From Amblyornis subalaris (lineage: Eukaryota > Chordata > Aves > Passeriformes > Ptilonorhynchidae): a stretch of DNA of 64,000 bases. Below the pieces are notes generated by a model that searched no databases, was not told where the DNA came from, and saw nothing but the letters and a program-made list of their open reading frames with translations. The DNA lies in contig JACAXG010000007.1 in the NCBI GenBank assembly GCA_018881555.1, forward strand, positions 13,993,235 through 14,057,234, in the 5' to 3' direction. Shown piece by piece: positions 24,857 to 37,583 of the stretch. Positions within the stretch are counted from its first letter, which is position 1. Each line of letters opens with the position of its first letter. The position numbers and the translations under genes were made by a program.

Positions 24857-26371
24857 AATCCTGAGGTTCTCAAAGAATATAGGGTGACATATGGTAACTC
24901 CAGAAACATTCCCTTACAATAAATGCATGGATTTTTGGCAGTGCGTTAAATTTGATTCTCTTGTCCCAGTAGGAAGATTATATTTACTGGCATGGAAATA
25001 AATATATAAATAAAAAATCAGTAAATAAATAAATAAAAAGTGATTGAATTTACAGACAAGTCCTCCCAAGAATGATTCCCTAGGAATTAAATGGAATTTC
25101 ATTTAAACATCTATGTGCTATAGGCATAAAAACTGAAGTAATGTTTTCCAGAAGTGTTTTACCCCTGTTTATGAATCTGGCTGCAATTCGCACTGTATAA
25201 AGTGGGAAAAAAATGTTGCACCAGTACTAGTAATTTTTTGAAATATCATCTCTGATGCCTAAAATGCACTGCAATTCTTGTATCCAAACCTGCATATGAC
25301 TGTGTGGAATCATGACCCATTAGCCTGCCTGCAGTAAGAAGAGGATTTAAGCTGTGAATACTGACCTTGTCATTCTTCTCTGTTGCTTAAAATAGAAATG
25401 CATGTGAAGTGATACAATTCATTCTGAAACAATATATCCAAGTTACCTATGGAATCATGGAAACATCCTGAAATATTTTTAGCAAAATACTTTTGTAAGC
25501 CTTGGTACTATTTTTTATTCTCTCAGCTTTGTTCTGCAACATCAGAGCCCATAAGGAGTCAAATTGGACTTCTGTTACAAATTAATCAGTTGCTGTAACC
25601 ATTACCTGGGAAAGTGTACCATCATCTCCTCCGCAGTCAGGTGTTCTATGGACAGTATGAAGCATCACACCAGGGACACACTGAAAACCTGCAGTGATCT
25701 GATTGGCCGTGCACAGATAAATTACTGTCATTTAAACAAAATCAGATGCATGCATGCTTACACAGCACCAGAAGTTGGTTACATGCTGGAATCCTTCTTA
25801 CATTGTATTTTTTCCAGGCAGATGAAATAAAATTATTGCTCTGCTCTGGCAGGGAACTTTGGCATGTATTTGACTTGTAAGTACACAACAAAACACCTGG
25901 ATTCAAGACACAATGAAAATTGAGCATGTTCTGAGCTTAACCGAGGCATGAAGATATTTAAAAATATGTTCTTTAGATTTTGTAAGTATTTGAGAGTATT
26001 AAGTGTTGAACTCTATGCGATCAAAATTCTTTTTGTCTCAGCATACGAAATGCTTTTGAAAGTCTGCTTACAATTCATGGAAACTTTTTATCAGTTTATT
26101 ATGTTCTGAAAAAAAGAATCCTCCTTTGACTTAAACTACTGTTTTAAAGAAAATGCCCAAATCGTTACCTATAGTAAGCATTTTTCAATATTAGTGCTGT
26201 TAAAAGTGAGTGAACAGTACTTCTATTTTATGCTAGCAGTGCCTTGGAAGTTTTACCAGCAATTGAGTCGTCTTTCATTTTAATCTGCCAGACCCGTGTG
26301 CTGTACATGTGTAGTGAGGAGTGGTTTATATACTCTACACCATTTCTCTACTTTGTTCTGTTATTAATATT
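24857..26371. other. Probable intron or upstream flank of the 26.4 kb exon
   Basis: I see no upstream exon that joins convincingly to the phase-0 acceptor at 26,421. A frame at 25,564-25,830 exists but has no matching donor and no protein-like signature. Confidence 0.4.
24996..25039 (+). repeat. (TAAA)n-rich simple repeat
   Basis: Imperfect AAAT/TAAA units cover about 44 bp, just 3' of the old CR1 fragment but separated from it by about 140 bp. Confidence 0.75.
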
Positions 26372-26416
26372 TGTTTTGTTTTGTTTTGTTTTGTTTTGTT
26401 TTGTTTTGTTTTGTTT
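26372..26416 (+). repeat. (TTTTG)n microsatellite forming a splice polypyrimidine tract
   Basis: About nine uninterrupted TTTTG units run directly into TTTCCCCAG at 26414-26422, the proposed acceptor of the 26.4 kb exon. The repeat is T-rich and could act as the pyrimidine tract, with G at every fifth base. Length changes in the array could affect splice strength. On the opposite strand it reads (CAAAA)n. No A-rich retroposon body is attached, so it looks like a plain pentanucleotide repeat. Confidence 0.9.
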
Positions 26417-26422
26417 CCCCAG

Positions 26423-26908
26423 ACTACATATCCAATCAGAATGGTGAGCCAAAATCTCAGCACAAGGGACAGAAAGTCAGCACATACTCCCACCGAGGAC
26501 CCTTTTAGACACCCAGCAGCCAACCAAGCAGCAGCCTATGAAAGCAAGAGCTGTCAGCTGTCTAATTTGTGTCTGAGCAGCCTCCTGAAAGAGAAGGAGA
26601 TCGCGGAAGTCATCAAGCATACCCGAGGCACATACGAAACCCTGGCTTCAGAGGTCACCCAGAATGGTTTGGCTGTCACGGCGCCCAGCACAGCGAAGCC
26701 GGCATCCAAGGCAGACAGCTTCCCAATGTTCTCAGGAGCTCCAAAAGACCAAACTGCTGTTCCTCGGCAGCACACCACCTTCACAGGGAGACTTGGACAG
26801 CCTCCAAGGGGACCCATCTCTTTACACATGTACAGCAGAAAAAATGTTTTCCTCCACCACAACTTACACACGGCAGAACTACAGACTTTAGGTCAACAAG
26901 ACGGCTAA
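26423..26908 (+). CDS. Probable terminal coding exon of an unrecognised gene (161 codons plus TAA)
   Basis: This frame is open from a CCCCAG acceptor (AG at 26421-26422) to TAA at 26906-26908. It starts in phase 0 with TTYPIRMVSQNLS. Its composition is protein-like and unlike the AT-rich flanks: mixed hydrophilic residues, balanced codons and several CpG-containing codons. Residues about 46-66 (around SLLKEKEIAEVIKH) could form an amphipathic helix. The rest is rich in Ser, Thr, Pro and Gln and looks disordered. I see no signal peptide, membrane segment or zinc ligand pattern. An in-frame ATG at 26441 has A at -3 and G at +4, so a 155-residue protein starting inside the exon is possible, but the good acceptor favours a last exon. 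By rough estimate a frame this long is unlikely by chance at this base composition. AATAAA lies 92 bp after the stop. I do not recognise the family and assign no function. The opposite-strand frame over the same bases is taken as a shadow. Confidence 0.6.
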   Translation, partial: TTYPIRMVSQNLSTRDRKSAHTPTEDPFRHPAANQAAAYESKSCQLSNLCLSSLLKEKEIAEVIKHTRGTYETLASEVTQNGLAVTAPSTAKPASKADSFPMFSGAPKDQTAVPRQHTTFTGRLGQPPRGPISLHMYSRKNVFLHHNLHTAELQTLGQQDG

Positions 26909-26999
26909 CAAGGTGCTTATTTTCTTGCCATGGAAGGAGAGTTGATTAAAGAGGAATAGTCTTCAGTTCTCATATGCTGCTACTTTCATTTGAAAANAA

Positions 27000-27005
27000 A
27001 ATAAA
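27000..27005 (+). terminator. Candidate polyadenylation signal AATAAA
   Basis: AATAAA lies 92 bp downstream of the TAA that ends the candidate terminal exon. TG-rich sequence (cattgtctgtag) follows within about 10-25 bp and could serve as the downstream element. AATAAA is common in AT-rich DNA, so the support comes only from its position behind the exon. An N at 26997 lies just upstream and does not affect the hexamer. Confidence 0.4.
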
Positions 27006-30000
27006 TTTAACATTGTCTGTAGATTCCATATTTTCCCATCTTGGACTGAGGCAAAAGGATGAACTAGATTGTTAAATAACTGGGCTGATTTGTCACGCAG
27101 AAGTCACCATGGATGTAATAAATGGGACCATTTGGCTGGCACTGCTGGTCCAATATTGGCTAAATATATTTTTTCCTCTCTATAAGTCACTATCATTCCC
27201 TGAAGTTCTAGAAGATGATCTTAAATAATATAATGTATGTTTAATAATATTACTGTTAAAGTAGATGTGAAGGATGAATAGATAAGTAATTAGTAAACCC
27301 TCTTGAATTTCATAGAGACTAGGGAAATAAGGAGTCAGAAATCTTTAAGGACCCTCTTTTTACACCTTTTTTTTTTAATTCAGTGAAATTTGGTCACTTG
27401 TAGAGGTGTGTTACCACTTCCTACTGTATGTTTTTTATGAGTGCCTCATGCCACAAGTAGAGGAAGTGACTGATTTTCCTCTAACAGGTTCANAGAGACT
27501 CACCAGCTATTTGAGTCGGTAATTGGGTCCCAAACTGAGGATGTCAGCTTGTTTCCTCAACCTTTCCTTCTCTCTTCCCACTTCTATTTAACTACATTTC
27601 TTTGAGTGCTTCTGTTCTATGACATGTCAANTTCTGGTGATCTTTGCGCTTTACAGGCACTGTATCATTCATGATGCAATGTGACATTCTGCTATGGAAT
27701 GCATCTTATAATTTCATTTCACTTCCCAAACCAAAAATGTATGAAAGACTAAAGTAAGAGAAATCATCTTAGTACCCGGGCCAAATGACCTGTGTAAGTC
27801 ATAATTTCTGAAGGCTGTGTCATCTGCACTTAAGGACCTGTTGGTTTACANCAGCTCAGTGGGTTTGGTAGGCTTGACGTATTACAGACAAGTGAGATTA
27901 ATTTACTGCCTGGTCTCAAAGGAGTATGAAATCATCTGATCACGCCACAGAACCCGAAGATCTTTCNGTAGCAAAAGATCCAGTTTTCCCCTCTCAGAAG
28001 GCTTGGGAACAGGCATCTCAGTCCCGTTACTCTAAACATGTGGCATATCCTAAACATGACACTTAGTTTACAAGCTCTCTGATGGAGGGTAAGTTGTTTG
28101 CATTACAATGGCACATGCAGTTAGTAGTTTATAAATAATCTGGCAGATTTAAGTACGATTGAGGCAGATCTGAGACAAGTGACCTCTCTCTTTAACTGGT
28201 GATTAATAANGAAAGACAAGAGTGCAGCACATTCTCACACAAGNAAAACCAAGCCATTGTGACTTACAGAGATAGCNTATAATGAAAAATAAAGCTTCTC
28301 TAGCCACTAAAACTCTGTACCTTTTCAAAGTTAAGTCACATAGAGCATATTAAATGAATTAATGATAAAATTTTACCTAGTGTTAAATATATCTGCTTTA
28401 CTCAATATTTGGATTTATACAANGATTGTTTAGACTAATAAAAAAATAGACTATGAGTTGGCAGATATTCTATAAAGCAATTTCAGCAGCCTGAAATTTC
28501 AGGCTTCTGTTTATTGAGGATTTTATTTTGGTTAGAGCAGATTTTATTACGTTATCTGATGTTGAAGAGAGCAGGTTTTGTCTAAATATTCTGTAGTGAT
28601 AATTTCGGGTATCCAGAGATGGATACATAAGAACCAAGACACACATTTGCCAAAATTCTTCGTGTTCATGTGTGCATCGCTACTGCCAAAACAGAATGTG
28701 CAAAAATTGCAAACACAGCTTGACCGAATTAACTGTGGGTATTCAAGACTCCATCATTTAAAGTCTACCAATCAAGTTAAAAATAGTAATAAGATAATTT
28801 CGCTATTCAGAATCACTTTTTCTTCTGAGCAATCTCTTAAAGTCNTGGTAGATTGAAAGGACAGATAATTCTTACTAACAATTCATTTCAGCATTACTCA
28901 TCTCAAGAGTTGATGTATGCAATTATATTTCAGATCTGTAAATACATTCAACATACACTGTAATCAAGGAATTTTTTCCAGGATACAAATACACTATACT
29001 ACATTAAAAACAAAAAACTCAAACAAACCAATACGCTCTTCAGTTTTAGCTTATGTACTGTATCTATAGCTGTTTTTTTTCCTGGGAAAATGGACTTTTG
29101 GATTACACTTTATTAAAAAAAAATCCATCTATAAATTTCAAAAATAGCATTTTAAATGCTACTATTTTCTTGGAGAATCTTTTATAGAGCTGAAACTTAA
29201 AAAAACTGGAGAAAACAGTTCAATGAAAATGAGGGATATTTTTAAAATGTCATCTTGAAGCTGTTTTGTATCAGTATTTTCAGCATTGTTATGTTATTTG
29301 TAATACTAAGTGTAAATCTCACCCAGAGAATGGTATTAGCCACATGTTAATGTACAGTACAGCAGTAACTGTAAAACAGAGGTCCTTTGTTTGATCCTCT
29401 TGTGTATATAGTAAATCATAAAGCAACAGCATGTGGACATTCTTGCAGTGAATTGATTCCTTTGTACTAAAAATCTCTAGTTTTTTAAGAGTTCCGTGTA
29501 TAAAATGATTTATACATTTCTCCAAGGCTGTATATATCCAAAGACATGACACCAGGGGGAAAAGGCATTTATTATTTTTTTCCATGGATCTACCTTTTTT
29601 TTTTTTTTTTTTCTCTTTCTGTACAACAAAGCATAACTGCAAAGTCTCTGCTCAAAATTCCTTGTGGTTAGTTCCATGTCTTTCAGTGTGATAGAGGGCA
29701 TTTTAAGGAGGAGGAAATCCCCAAAGAAAAACTGGTTCCATTTGAAGCAGTGTCCGTCCCATTTTTTTGAAACAATCACTTGGCAAAAGAAACCTCAGAT
29801 CCGTGCCCTAAATATTTTTTTTAGTGATTTAATAGAGCCACACCTGAAACAGTTTATCATCATCTCTAGACTTATCCTGACTGCCCTGACTAGAGAGCTT
29901 CTACAGGATGTGTTTATGAGATACAATAACATGCTAGGGCCAACCCTGGCCATAAATTATTGAGATGGAAGGGAAACACTTGTCCAGTACTGTTTTTGTG

Positions 30001-31416
30001 TTTCGCTTTCAGAGCAGTGGAAAGGGAGTTTTTGTATACCTTGTGCATGTGAATGAAGTTCCAGCTCTGTGCTNGTGCGTACTGGAAAGAGAAGTTTTGC
30101 TACAAAGCTCTCCTCTNTTTAGGCTATTTAGCAGCATATGAAAGCATCCAGCAACATAAATTCCTGCCACTTTTCAAAAAAGGCCAGCCCTCTACATGCG
30201 AAATGAAACAGCCGGAATAGATTTCTTCAATCCAAATTCTTACTGCTTTTCGTTCCAAACTGCACAGGTCCACATAAATGTTAGAAGGACTTTCTGGAAT
30301 TATGTGATTTTTTTTCTGGAAATTGTGAAAGAGTGTATATCTGGACTAAGATGCTCAAAGGATGGTTAGATAAACATTTGAAAGCTTACCAAAATGTTCA
30401 TGTTTGTCCAACGGGTTCATTACAATCATTACAGTCACTACAGGTTCGTTATCAATAAAAATTGGTATTTTTCCCTTTCCTAAAAGCCANTTTGGAAGTA
30501 GTGATTTCTGTCTGTGCTGATTCACTTTATACTGTTAAATACACAGTATACTCTGCAAGCTAATAAAAATAAGGTATTTACAAGTCAGTACTGTAATTTA
30601 TATTCTGTAGCAGTTGTGCCATATCTCAACTGGTTTGATTGGTATGACATTGACTTCAAATAGATTATACGAAATTAATACCTGATTATTTGGATTGTGA
30701 CCTTTAATCCAGCTAGACTCAGTTTGTGCATAGGAGATCTCTGAGTCTGGAAATCTTTCCTGTTTCACAAAAAAGACAAGAAAATACTTGACCTAGCAAG
30801 AATGCCAGATCATGATCTGTGGCACTTTTTTTTCCCCTTCACATTCAAAAGCAAAAAATCCCTGTAAACCACTTTGTATATCTGCATAGGTTATAAATGA
30901 AGTAGAGTAACATCTAACAAAGTGTTGAAATAAATACCTGGAGAAAAAAATCCAGGGGAGTCTTCTTACAGATGCTTGTAAAGCGTAAGTTCTGGATCTG
31001 AGTGCAGTAATGAAATATGTTCTATGGCCTCTACCACTCTCACTACTGAAGATTTTCTTCTGGAGGAGATTTTGCTGTTTGAAGCTTGTTCTAGACAAAA
31101 CAGGCAGTGCAGTGTGAGAAGGTACATTGAAAGTAACAGTGGAGGTCCTCTCCCAACTTGGAGAAACACACAGTGTCCTTCCCAGGATGTATTTTAGTGT
31201 TCTTAAGCCAACAAGAAGTTGATAGAGATTCCTCAGGAGAGCATCCTCAAATCATGCAGACCATGACTATCTTTAAATGGACTTTAACATGTCCTATATA
31301 ATGCACTTCTAAAATAATTTGGAAATTTAAGCAGCTGCAGAACATACCTTGCTGGTATTTTTATATTTTTTTTTTNTTATTATTTTTAAGATAAAAGTGC
31401 CATGTGCTGTTTTTAG
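27006..31416. other. Non-coding AT-rich stretch downstream of the candidate terminal exon
   Basis: I see nothing except simple repeats and chance frames. The region around 29,320-29,960 has open frames on both strands of about 100 codons, which argues for low stop density rather than a gene. Confidence 0.5.
29594..29612 (+). repeat. Poly(T) tract
   Basis: Nineteen consecutive T bases. On the minus strand this is a poly(A) run, but no retroposed transcript body is evident on the side that would precede it. Confidence 0.85.
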
Positions 31417-31653
31417 CCTGGTAAACTCTGTTTGGATCTTGCTTCCTCACTGGTGATCTGTCCAGGATGTGAGAGTGTATCCACTGTAACGCATATGATA
31501 CTAACTGCTTACAGGATAAAGGCACTGGATATCCTCTCTGAGGAGCTTGAGATTGAGTGTGTTTTCCGTCTAGGAGAACTGTCTGGATTCAATTATCTTC
31601 TTCAACGATCTTCTGTTGTTGCAAAGTTAGTGGGAAAGAAACTTGCTTATTGA
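31417..31653 (+). CDS. Possible exon, 78 codons plus TGA, unidentified
   Basis: The frame opens directly after CTGTTTTTAG (AG at 31415-31416) with PGKLCLDLASSLVI and stays open to TGA at 31651-31653. The in-frame TAG sits exactly at the acceptor, so the open stretch begins just where an exon would. Residues 30-60 (ILTAYRIKALDILSEELEIECVF contains part of this) look helical and mixed in charge, which is more protein-like than most frames here. Against it, the length is compatible with chance in this much DNA, the AT tract upstream is interrupted by an N, and I recognise no family. An AATAAA near 31,740 (AAAATAAAGG) could end a transcript. It could also be an ordinary non-coding frame. Confidence 0.25.
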   Translation, partial: PGKLCLDLASSLVICPGCESVSTVTHMILTAYRIKALDILSEELEIECVFRLGELSGFNYLLQRSSVVAKLVGKKLAY

Positions 31654-34295
31654 AATATTTCGGAAAGATTTTGTGGTTAATTTTATTTTAAAATATACTT
31701 AAAATTTATCTCCCTGTATCTAAAGACAAGAANGAAAAAATAAAGGTAACTTTTATTAGCATAAATTTCCTATAAATCTGAGATTCTTACTAGCCACAGC
31801 TGTCGCTTGCATTCTGTACAGCTGTGAAATATTTTGGGTTTGCTGTTTTTATTGCCTTCATTACCAGCACATCATTACGTCTAGTTCGAGGGGGAAGTTG
31901 CCATCAGTCCTGTTCTTGAAACAGACGGGGAGGACTTTGAGGATTTCTGCAGAAGTAATCTTGGTCTTATGAAAGCAGGGCAACAATAAACTTACCTGAA
32001 GGTCTCTGTGTGTTTCCTGGGGATGGAAAACCTTTTCTGATTGATCTTAACTATGAAAGATTTGTGGGATTCTGATGGCTGTGGGGAGTATCATATCTTT
32101 TGGTTTTCTACATCCACATAGAAATTATAGAACAGAAAATACTCCACTGAGGAAGATTTTTCTGGTGTGCAAATAATATCTCCTTATATTCTGTATTGTG
32201 ACCCTTTCTGTGTCTCTCTGGATTTCAGAAACATTTCCCTGAGGTGTGCACTTGTGGTGACTCTGTAGACAGGTTGCACCACGGTGTTACTTCTGCTATA
32301 AGAAGGCTCCACTGGATTTTTATCTTTTTTTAATATCTCATCATTAAAATGTTTAACATTTTCTCCCAGAACTGCTGTGCTGCTGGTGTAGTAGAAAGTG
32401 GTACATTCACAGAAAATGTCCCCTTCCTAACTGGGAAGGCTCCAACTCTGCTGGTGAATTGTGGTCATAGCTGATTTACATCTACCCAAAAACTGTCAAA
32501 CTTACTAAAGCACCTGCATAAACAAATACATTGCCAGATTTGACCCTGCTTTTGTCACAATGAAAATGCCCNAATAGGGTAGTTTTAAAATGCATATGGA
32601 TATCAACAGTAGTAGCAGAATTTTATTTTGAATTTTCCATTATATCAATGCACTTTATGTGAGGGTTTAATATGAACTATATATTGACCTTTTTTTTTCC
32701 TAACCTAAACTTGGTTTCAACAGGGTTCAGAATTCTCTACTTTAATTTAAGCATGTAAGCAATCTCGTAAAAGTAAAACAGTCAAATCCCANTTCTTTGA
32801 AAAGGTAACACACAAATAAATAATATTTTTTCTGACTTAAACAATTTCATTTATATTTATTGTTTGAAAGGTATGATGTATAAAAAGTATTTTTACTTAT
32901 ATCTACATATAACTACTCTTCAAAGCCCCAGATAAGTAGAAAAGATAAGAATTTGTCTTCATATTAAAGTCACTTGTCCAGCTATACCATTAGGCTTTAT
33001 TTGCCAAATAGTTTTTTTTTTTTTTAAATCTATTTATTTTCCATGGTTAAGAATGCGAAAAAAAATAATGGTTTTTTTACATGCTCTATAGAATGTGTGT
33101 AGAGATGATCAATATTACAAGGAGAATAGAAGCAATCAAAGTCCTTAATCAGTGATGCATCTGATGCTTTTTTAAGCAAGAGGATCAACAGTGTGTAAAA
33201 ATCTGTGTAAGAGGAGAACAGATGTTTTATTGCTCAGGAAAGTCTAATGGAAGGGTAAAGGCTGACAGATTAATAGCTCTTTTTCTGTTCCAGGGCTGGT
33301 CGTGCAGAGCCCTGTGCTGTGAAATAACACTGAAGCAATATTTTTAAAGTAAATCTATTGGAATAACAAGAAATGAGATAAAATGGTCGTGTACCAGCAC
33401 AAAGTGTGGTTAAGGGTACTTCCATAATTTGATCAAGCAGCATCTGAGTGAATTTACATCTTTTTATTACCAGGGTATTATCTTTATCTGAAGGATAAGT
33501 GTAAGCAGAACAATGCAATTGCATTGTAACATAGAAACAATTCAGACAAAAAAAGAAAAATTGTATCCCTAAAGCCTTGCACTTTGTACAGTCTTTTCTA
33601 ACTATCTGAAGTAGGCTCATGTAATTTTATTTCATGCAGCCGTGGTAATGCCCTTACGTTGGGTCAGAAGGAGAAAACACTGGAGAGAGTCATGACCCAG
33701 CCCCTACGTCAAGAGCTGCGTTTGGTTAACAGGGTCACAGTTTTGGTTTTCCTTCCCAATAAAGGACCGAGATTCCTATGAGAAAACCTTTGTACAAACA
33801 TCTCCACAAATAGTTTGGGCTGTGTTAAATTCNAACTGATTTGGGGAAAATTAAAACTTTAATTAAAAAAAAATTATTAAAACTCTTGCTATATTTGAAA
33901 ATATGTTCTTTAATACTGCCGAAAGCCATCAGAGAGCTTTAGGCATTTTTCTATAAACAAAAGTGTTCTGCTTCATGTATTAAAATTGGACGTTTTATCT
34001 GATCATTTTCTCATTGTGAACTTGCCTATTAGTATCTCACTGTTCAGGATGGTATTTTTTAAAACTACTGACCACTGTAAAAGTTGAAGAACTCATAAGA
34101 CATTGAATTTTTGCTCTAAACATCCATTTAATTTTAATAACAGTACACTGCAAGGCTAGTTGTTATATACTATTGAAATAATTTTTTTAAATGTAATTGG
34201 CAATACCATACAGATTACTTGAATTAGAGGCTTTAAAAGAATAACACAGATGAGAAAAGGAGGAAAATATTAACTTGAAGGTTAATTAATGCACT

Positions 34296-34325
34296 GTTGA
34301 AGAGTGTTGAAGAGTATTGAAGAGT
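34296..34325 (+). repeat. 10-bp tandem repeat, three copies
   Basis: GTTGAAGAGT, GTTGAAGAGT and ATTGAAGAGT stand in tandem, so the third copy has one substitution. This is a minisatellite seed in unique sequence. Confidence 0.9.
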
Positions 34326-36134
34326 ACAGTTCTGTGGGAGACAATGAAAAGCTCTTTCACTCAACATACTTTAGTCAGTCCAGGATCACTTTGATGATTT
34401 AGATGATAACTAAGATTTAAAAAGAAAGAAATTAGAATATTTTTGTGAAGAGATAACACACAAAGGCAACTTAAAAATCANCTTGGAGCAGAATTTGCAA
34501 TAGTGAAGGTATTTGCCTCAATGTATGCTCTGAAAAGAAAGCTGTAAAATGTATCTAAATTCTGATTAGAAAAGTTCATTGGCGATTTTGATGGGTTTAC
34601 TCTACAAAGCCATAAATTAGTTAAATTCTTATTTAACAGGCAAATACTGTGTAATGTTTAAGAATAGTCGAGGCATAACCCTAACCTTTGATTTTAGTAC
34701 CACAGTACCCCACATCCTCTGATTTTTTTTGTGATCTTTTTTTAATTGTTTTGAGGTTTTGTAACTTCTGTGCAATAAGAATCTGATTGTTTCAAATTCA
34801 GTTGTTTTGCACTGACTGAGAACAGATACATAGCCTTTAGATCAGAACACTGTTGTCTCTGAAGAATATCAAGCAGCATTCTGTTGATTTATTTCATCAG
34901 ATGACTGGGTAAATACTTTCTGTGGATTACTTTGAAGAGTTATGGCAGTTTGTAAAACAGTACTGTGGGATTCTACTGGTATTATTTAATGGTCATTTGT
35001 TTGCTCCTGNTTTTAGTTGGCATTATTTTTCCTTCTATGTTTGATGGAAAAAAAAAATTATATATTATTTTTGAATATTTGTACGGACTTTTTACTTTAA
35101 ACCTTATTGTAGAGGTGCACATTCATATATTTCCATATTTGAAATGAACATAAAGGGCTCTTACAGTTTTTTTCTTTTCATGCTGCCGAAAGATAATTTG
35201 TTAATAAAAATCCTGTGTTCTATGATGAGCCTGTGTTGGTTTTGTCTTTGAAATAGCTTCTATTTCTTTGACATCTCTTCATACTTTTGTTGGGAAATAC
35301 ATACTGCACTTTAATAAACACTAATTCTTTTATGTCTTAATGCTGTTAGCGATCTGTCACAATCAAGAGACATATAATTTTTTCCTGAGGTTCTTTAATC
35401 ACTTGATGAGAATTCTAGGTTGAAGCTATTTGATACTGTGCTAATAATAAAATACAGACACCTGTTCAGAACATTTTACACAATCTAAAGGTTATATACA
35501 AAATTTCTACTGTGTTGCAGAAAAAAACCCCAATCCATTCTGCCTCGGTATTTTGCAAATTTCTTATTACACTATTTCCTGAGTATCCAAATAATTTTCC
35601 ATGCACAACATTTCTCAATTCCCTACTCCACTTCTCAATCATTCTTAGTGTGAAAATAGTGGTCTCCATAAATAAAATTAGGCTTTACCTTTGTTTTTCT
35701 TCTCTTCATCTTCTTCTTGTTCTATATTCTTTTGCTTATGTGTGTATTTGGGTTGTCCTTCACAGTGTTTCCAGTAAGCATGTTTTAAAACACTCCTCCA
35801 CTTTGCTTCATTTTCCCTTTAGCATATCTGAATGATGTGTCTTAACCTTCAAAGGCCAAAATCATTATTACTTTGATTCAAAGATAGGAGAAATAAGCAA
35901 ATTTTCACGTTTATAAGGCTATATAATATTTGTCATCACTAACAGTAGTATATTAATAAAAGAAGTATGAAGACCGAAGTGATTGCTCATCGTGTCATAA
36001 CTGAGTTCTATTGGAGCTAATTCCTGCATGTAAATAATTCTCATGGGCTGCATTCTCAGACCAGCAGGTTTATTCGTTTGGGGTTTTTTTTTTGCATCAG
36101 CAGCTCTGTACCATTTTCATTTCCTCCTTTGAAA

Positions 36135-36152
36135 GCCTCAGCCTCAGCCTCC
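36135..36152 (+). repeat. 6-bp tandem repeat, three copies
   Basis: GCCTCA, GCCTCA and GCCTCC stand in tandem. Confidence 0.85.
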
Positions 36153-36287
36153 AGTTCTTCATCTAGAAATGGCTGTAGCTCATTTCACAGTGCTTAGATG
36201 TCTGCTACTCTCTCAGTAATGCTGTTTAAAATACATGTCCTACTCTAAGCTGTTTCTTCCTGTTNCTATCCACTGCTGAATAGCTGC

Positions 36288-36313
36288 TCCATTTCAGTGT
36301 TCCATTTCAGTGC
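36288..36313 (+). repeat. 13-bp tandem duplication
   Basis: TCCATTTCAGTGT is followed directly by TCCATTTCAGTGC. This looks like a recent replication-slippage type duplication. Confidence 0.9.
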
Positions 36314-37564
36314 TGTTTATTGTAATTCTTTCTAGCGTTTGGGTCCTTGGCAGGAATTTGAAGCTTAATAGGTTATTTGACTTTATAACTTTGTATACGT
36401 ATCTTCCAAGGAAAAATAAAACTGAAATAGAAGAAAAGCTTTTAATCTGACATTTTTTNGTGAATTTAAATACTGTATTATCAGCCAGCTTCTAAATGAA
36501 GCTAAAGAAACATCAAATTAGGTGCAAGTGCTGGAAAGTGGAAGATTCTTTGAAATTAGCACAGGTTATATATCTATATTAGTGCTTGGGAGCTAAGGAA
36601 GCTTCCCCACGTAACATCACTTCTATGAAGCTTGAGTGTGTCCAAAATGATGGACAGCTTAGTCTTTGTATTGTGATAGTCTTTCAAGTGCCTGAGAATT
36701 TTTTCGTGGTTACATTATATGTTTCCTTACTTCCCTGTAAAGTGTTCTCGACTTTTGTGAAACAACAAGACAGGAATTCATACCCTATCACTGAAATACC
36801 TCAAAAGCTACTGGCTACTGAGAGTGAAATAATATTCATCAGCAAAGTAATTCCTCAGTTAGTTTGTACGTGTTATTGTTCATAATATTTTACATTGTAA
36901 TAGGTCTAAATATGCTATGACTGTTGTTGCTTTAGAAAACCACATGTAAGAGCGAAACCTTAAACATAGTTTCAGACTGAAAAAATACTAATATTAAATT
37001 AGAGGAAATTGATCTCTCCGATTTTTCAGGTGTTGGAAGAGCACTAACAATCAGCATAGCTCCTTGATTTAACTTCTTTTAATGAGAAACGTGAAATATT
37101 TTTTCTAAGAATGAAATATCATTTGGAAAAATATTGCATACAGTGACTTAAGTGCGAGTTAAAGTATTTGCAAACATGATTACATCTCCATGCAGCACTG
37201 TTGCAAGCAACCTGATGTTGTGCAGAGCAGCGTGTGCGAGGAATCAGCATCTACCCTTAGGCTGCTGCGTATCACAGATGTGCAGCCCTGTTTGCAGCAC
37301 TGGCCAGGTACAGATTCTGCTCTAAATTACTTCAGTTATTTTAATCCATTCCTCCTTCCATNCTTCACTTTGTTGCTTTTTCTTGCATTATCCTTTATTA
37401 AAAATTCCTGTCTGTATTGTAAGGTATTCTGACCCCTTTAAGACACTGGGAACATTAAGAAGTGAGTTTCACCTGTGCTTGATTAAATTACCAGGTGATG
37501 AGATAAGTGTCAGGCCTTAAAAGGTAGGGGTGGGAAAGGCATTTGTTGTTGTAATTAGTATCAG

Positions 37565-37583
37565 NGGGGTTGGTTGGTTGGTT
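37565..37583 (+). repeat. Short (GGTT)n run
   Basis: GGGGTTGGTTGGTTGGTTAA. A similar run, TTGGTTGGTTGG, is at 48,293-48,304. Both are short simple repeats. Confidence 0.8.

Noticed and set aside
26554..26871. 105-codon minus-strand frame opposite the 26.4 kb exon
   Set aside because: Splice acceptor, stop and AATAAA all fit the plus strand. The minus frame lacks supporting signals.
29594..29612. Poly(T) as a sign of a minus-strand processed pseudogene
   Set aside because: No recognisable retroposed coding sequence follows and no target-site duplication was seen.
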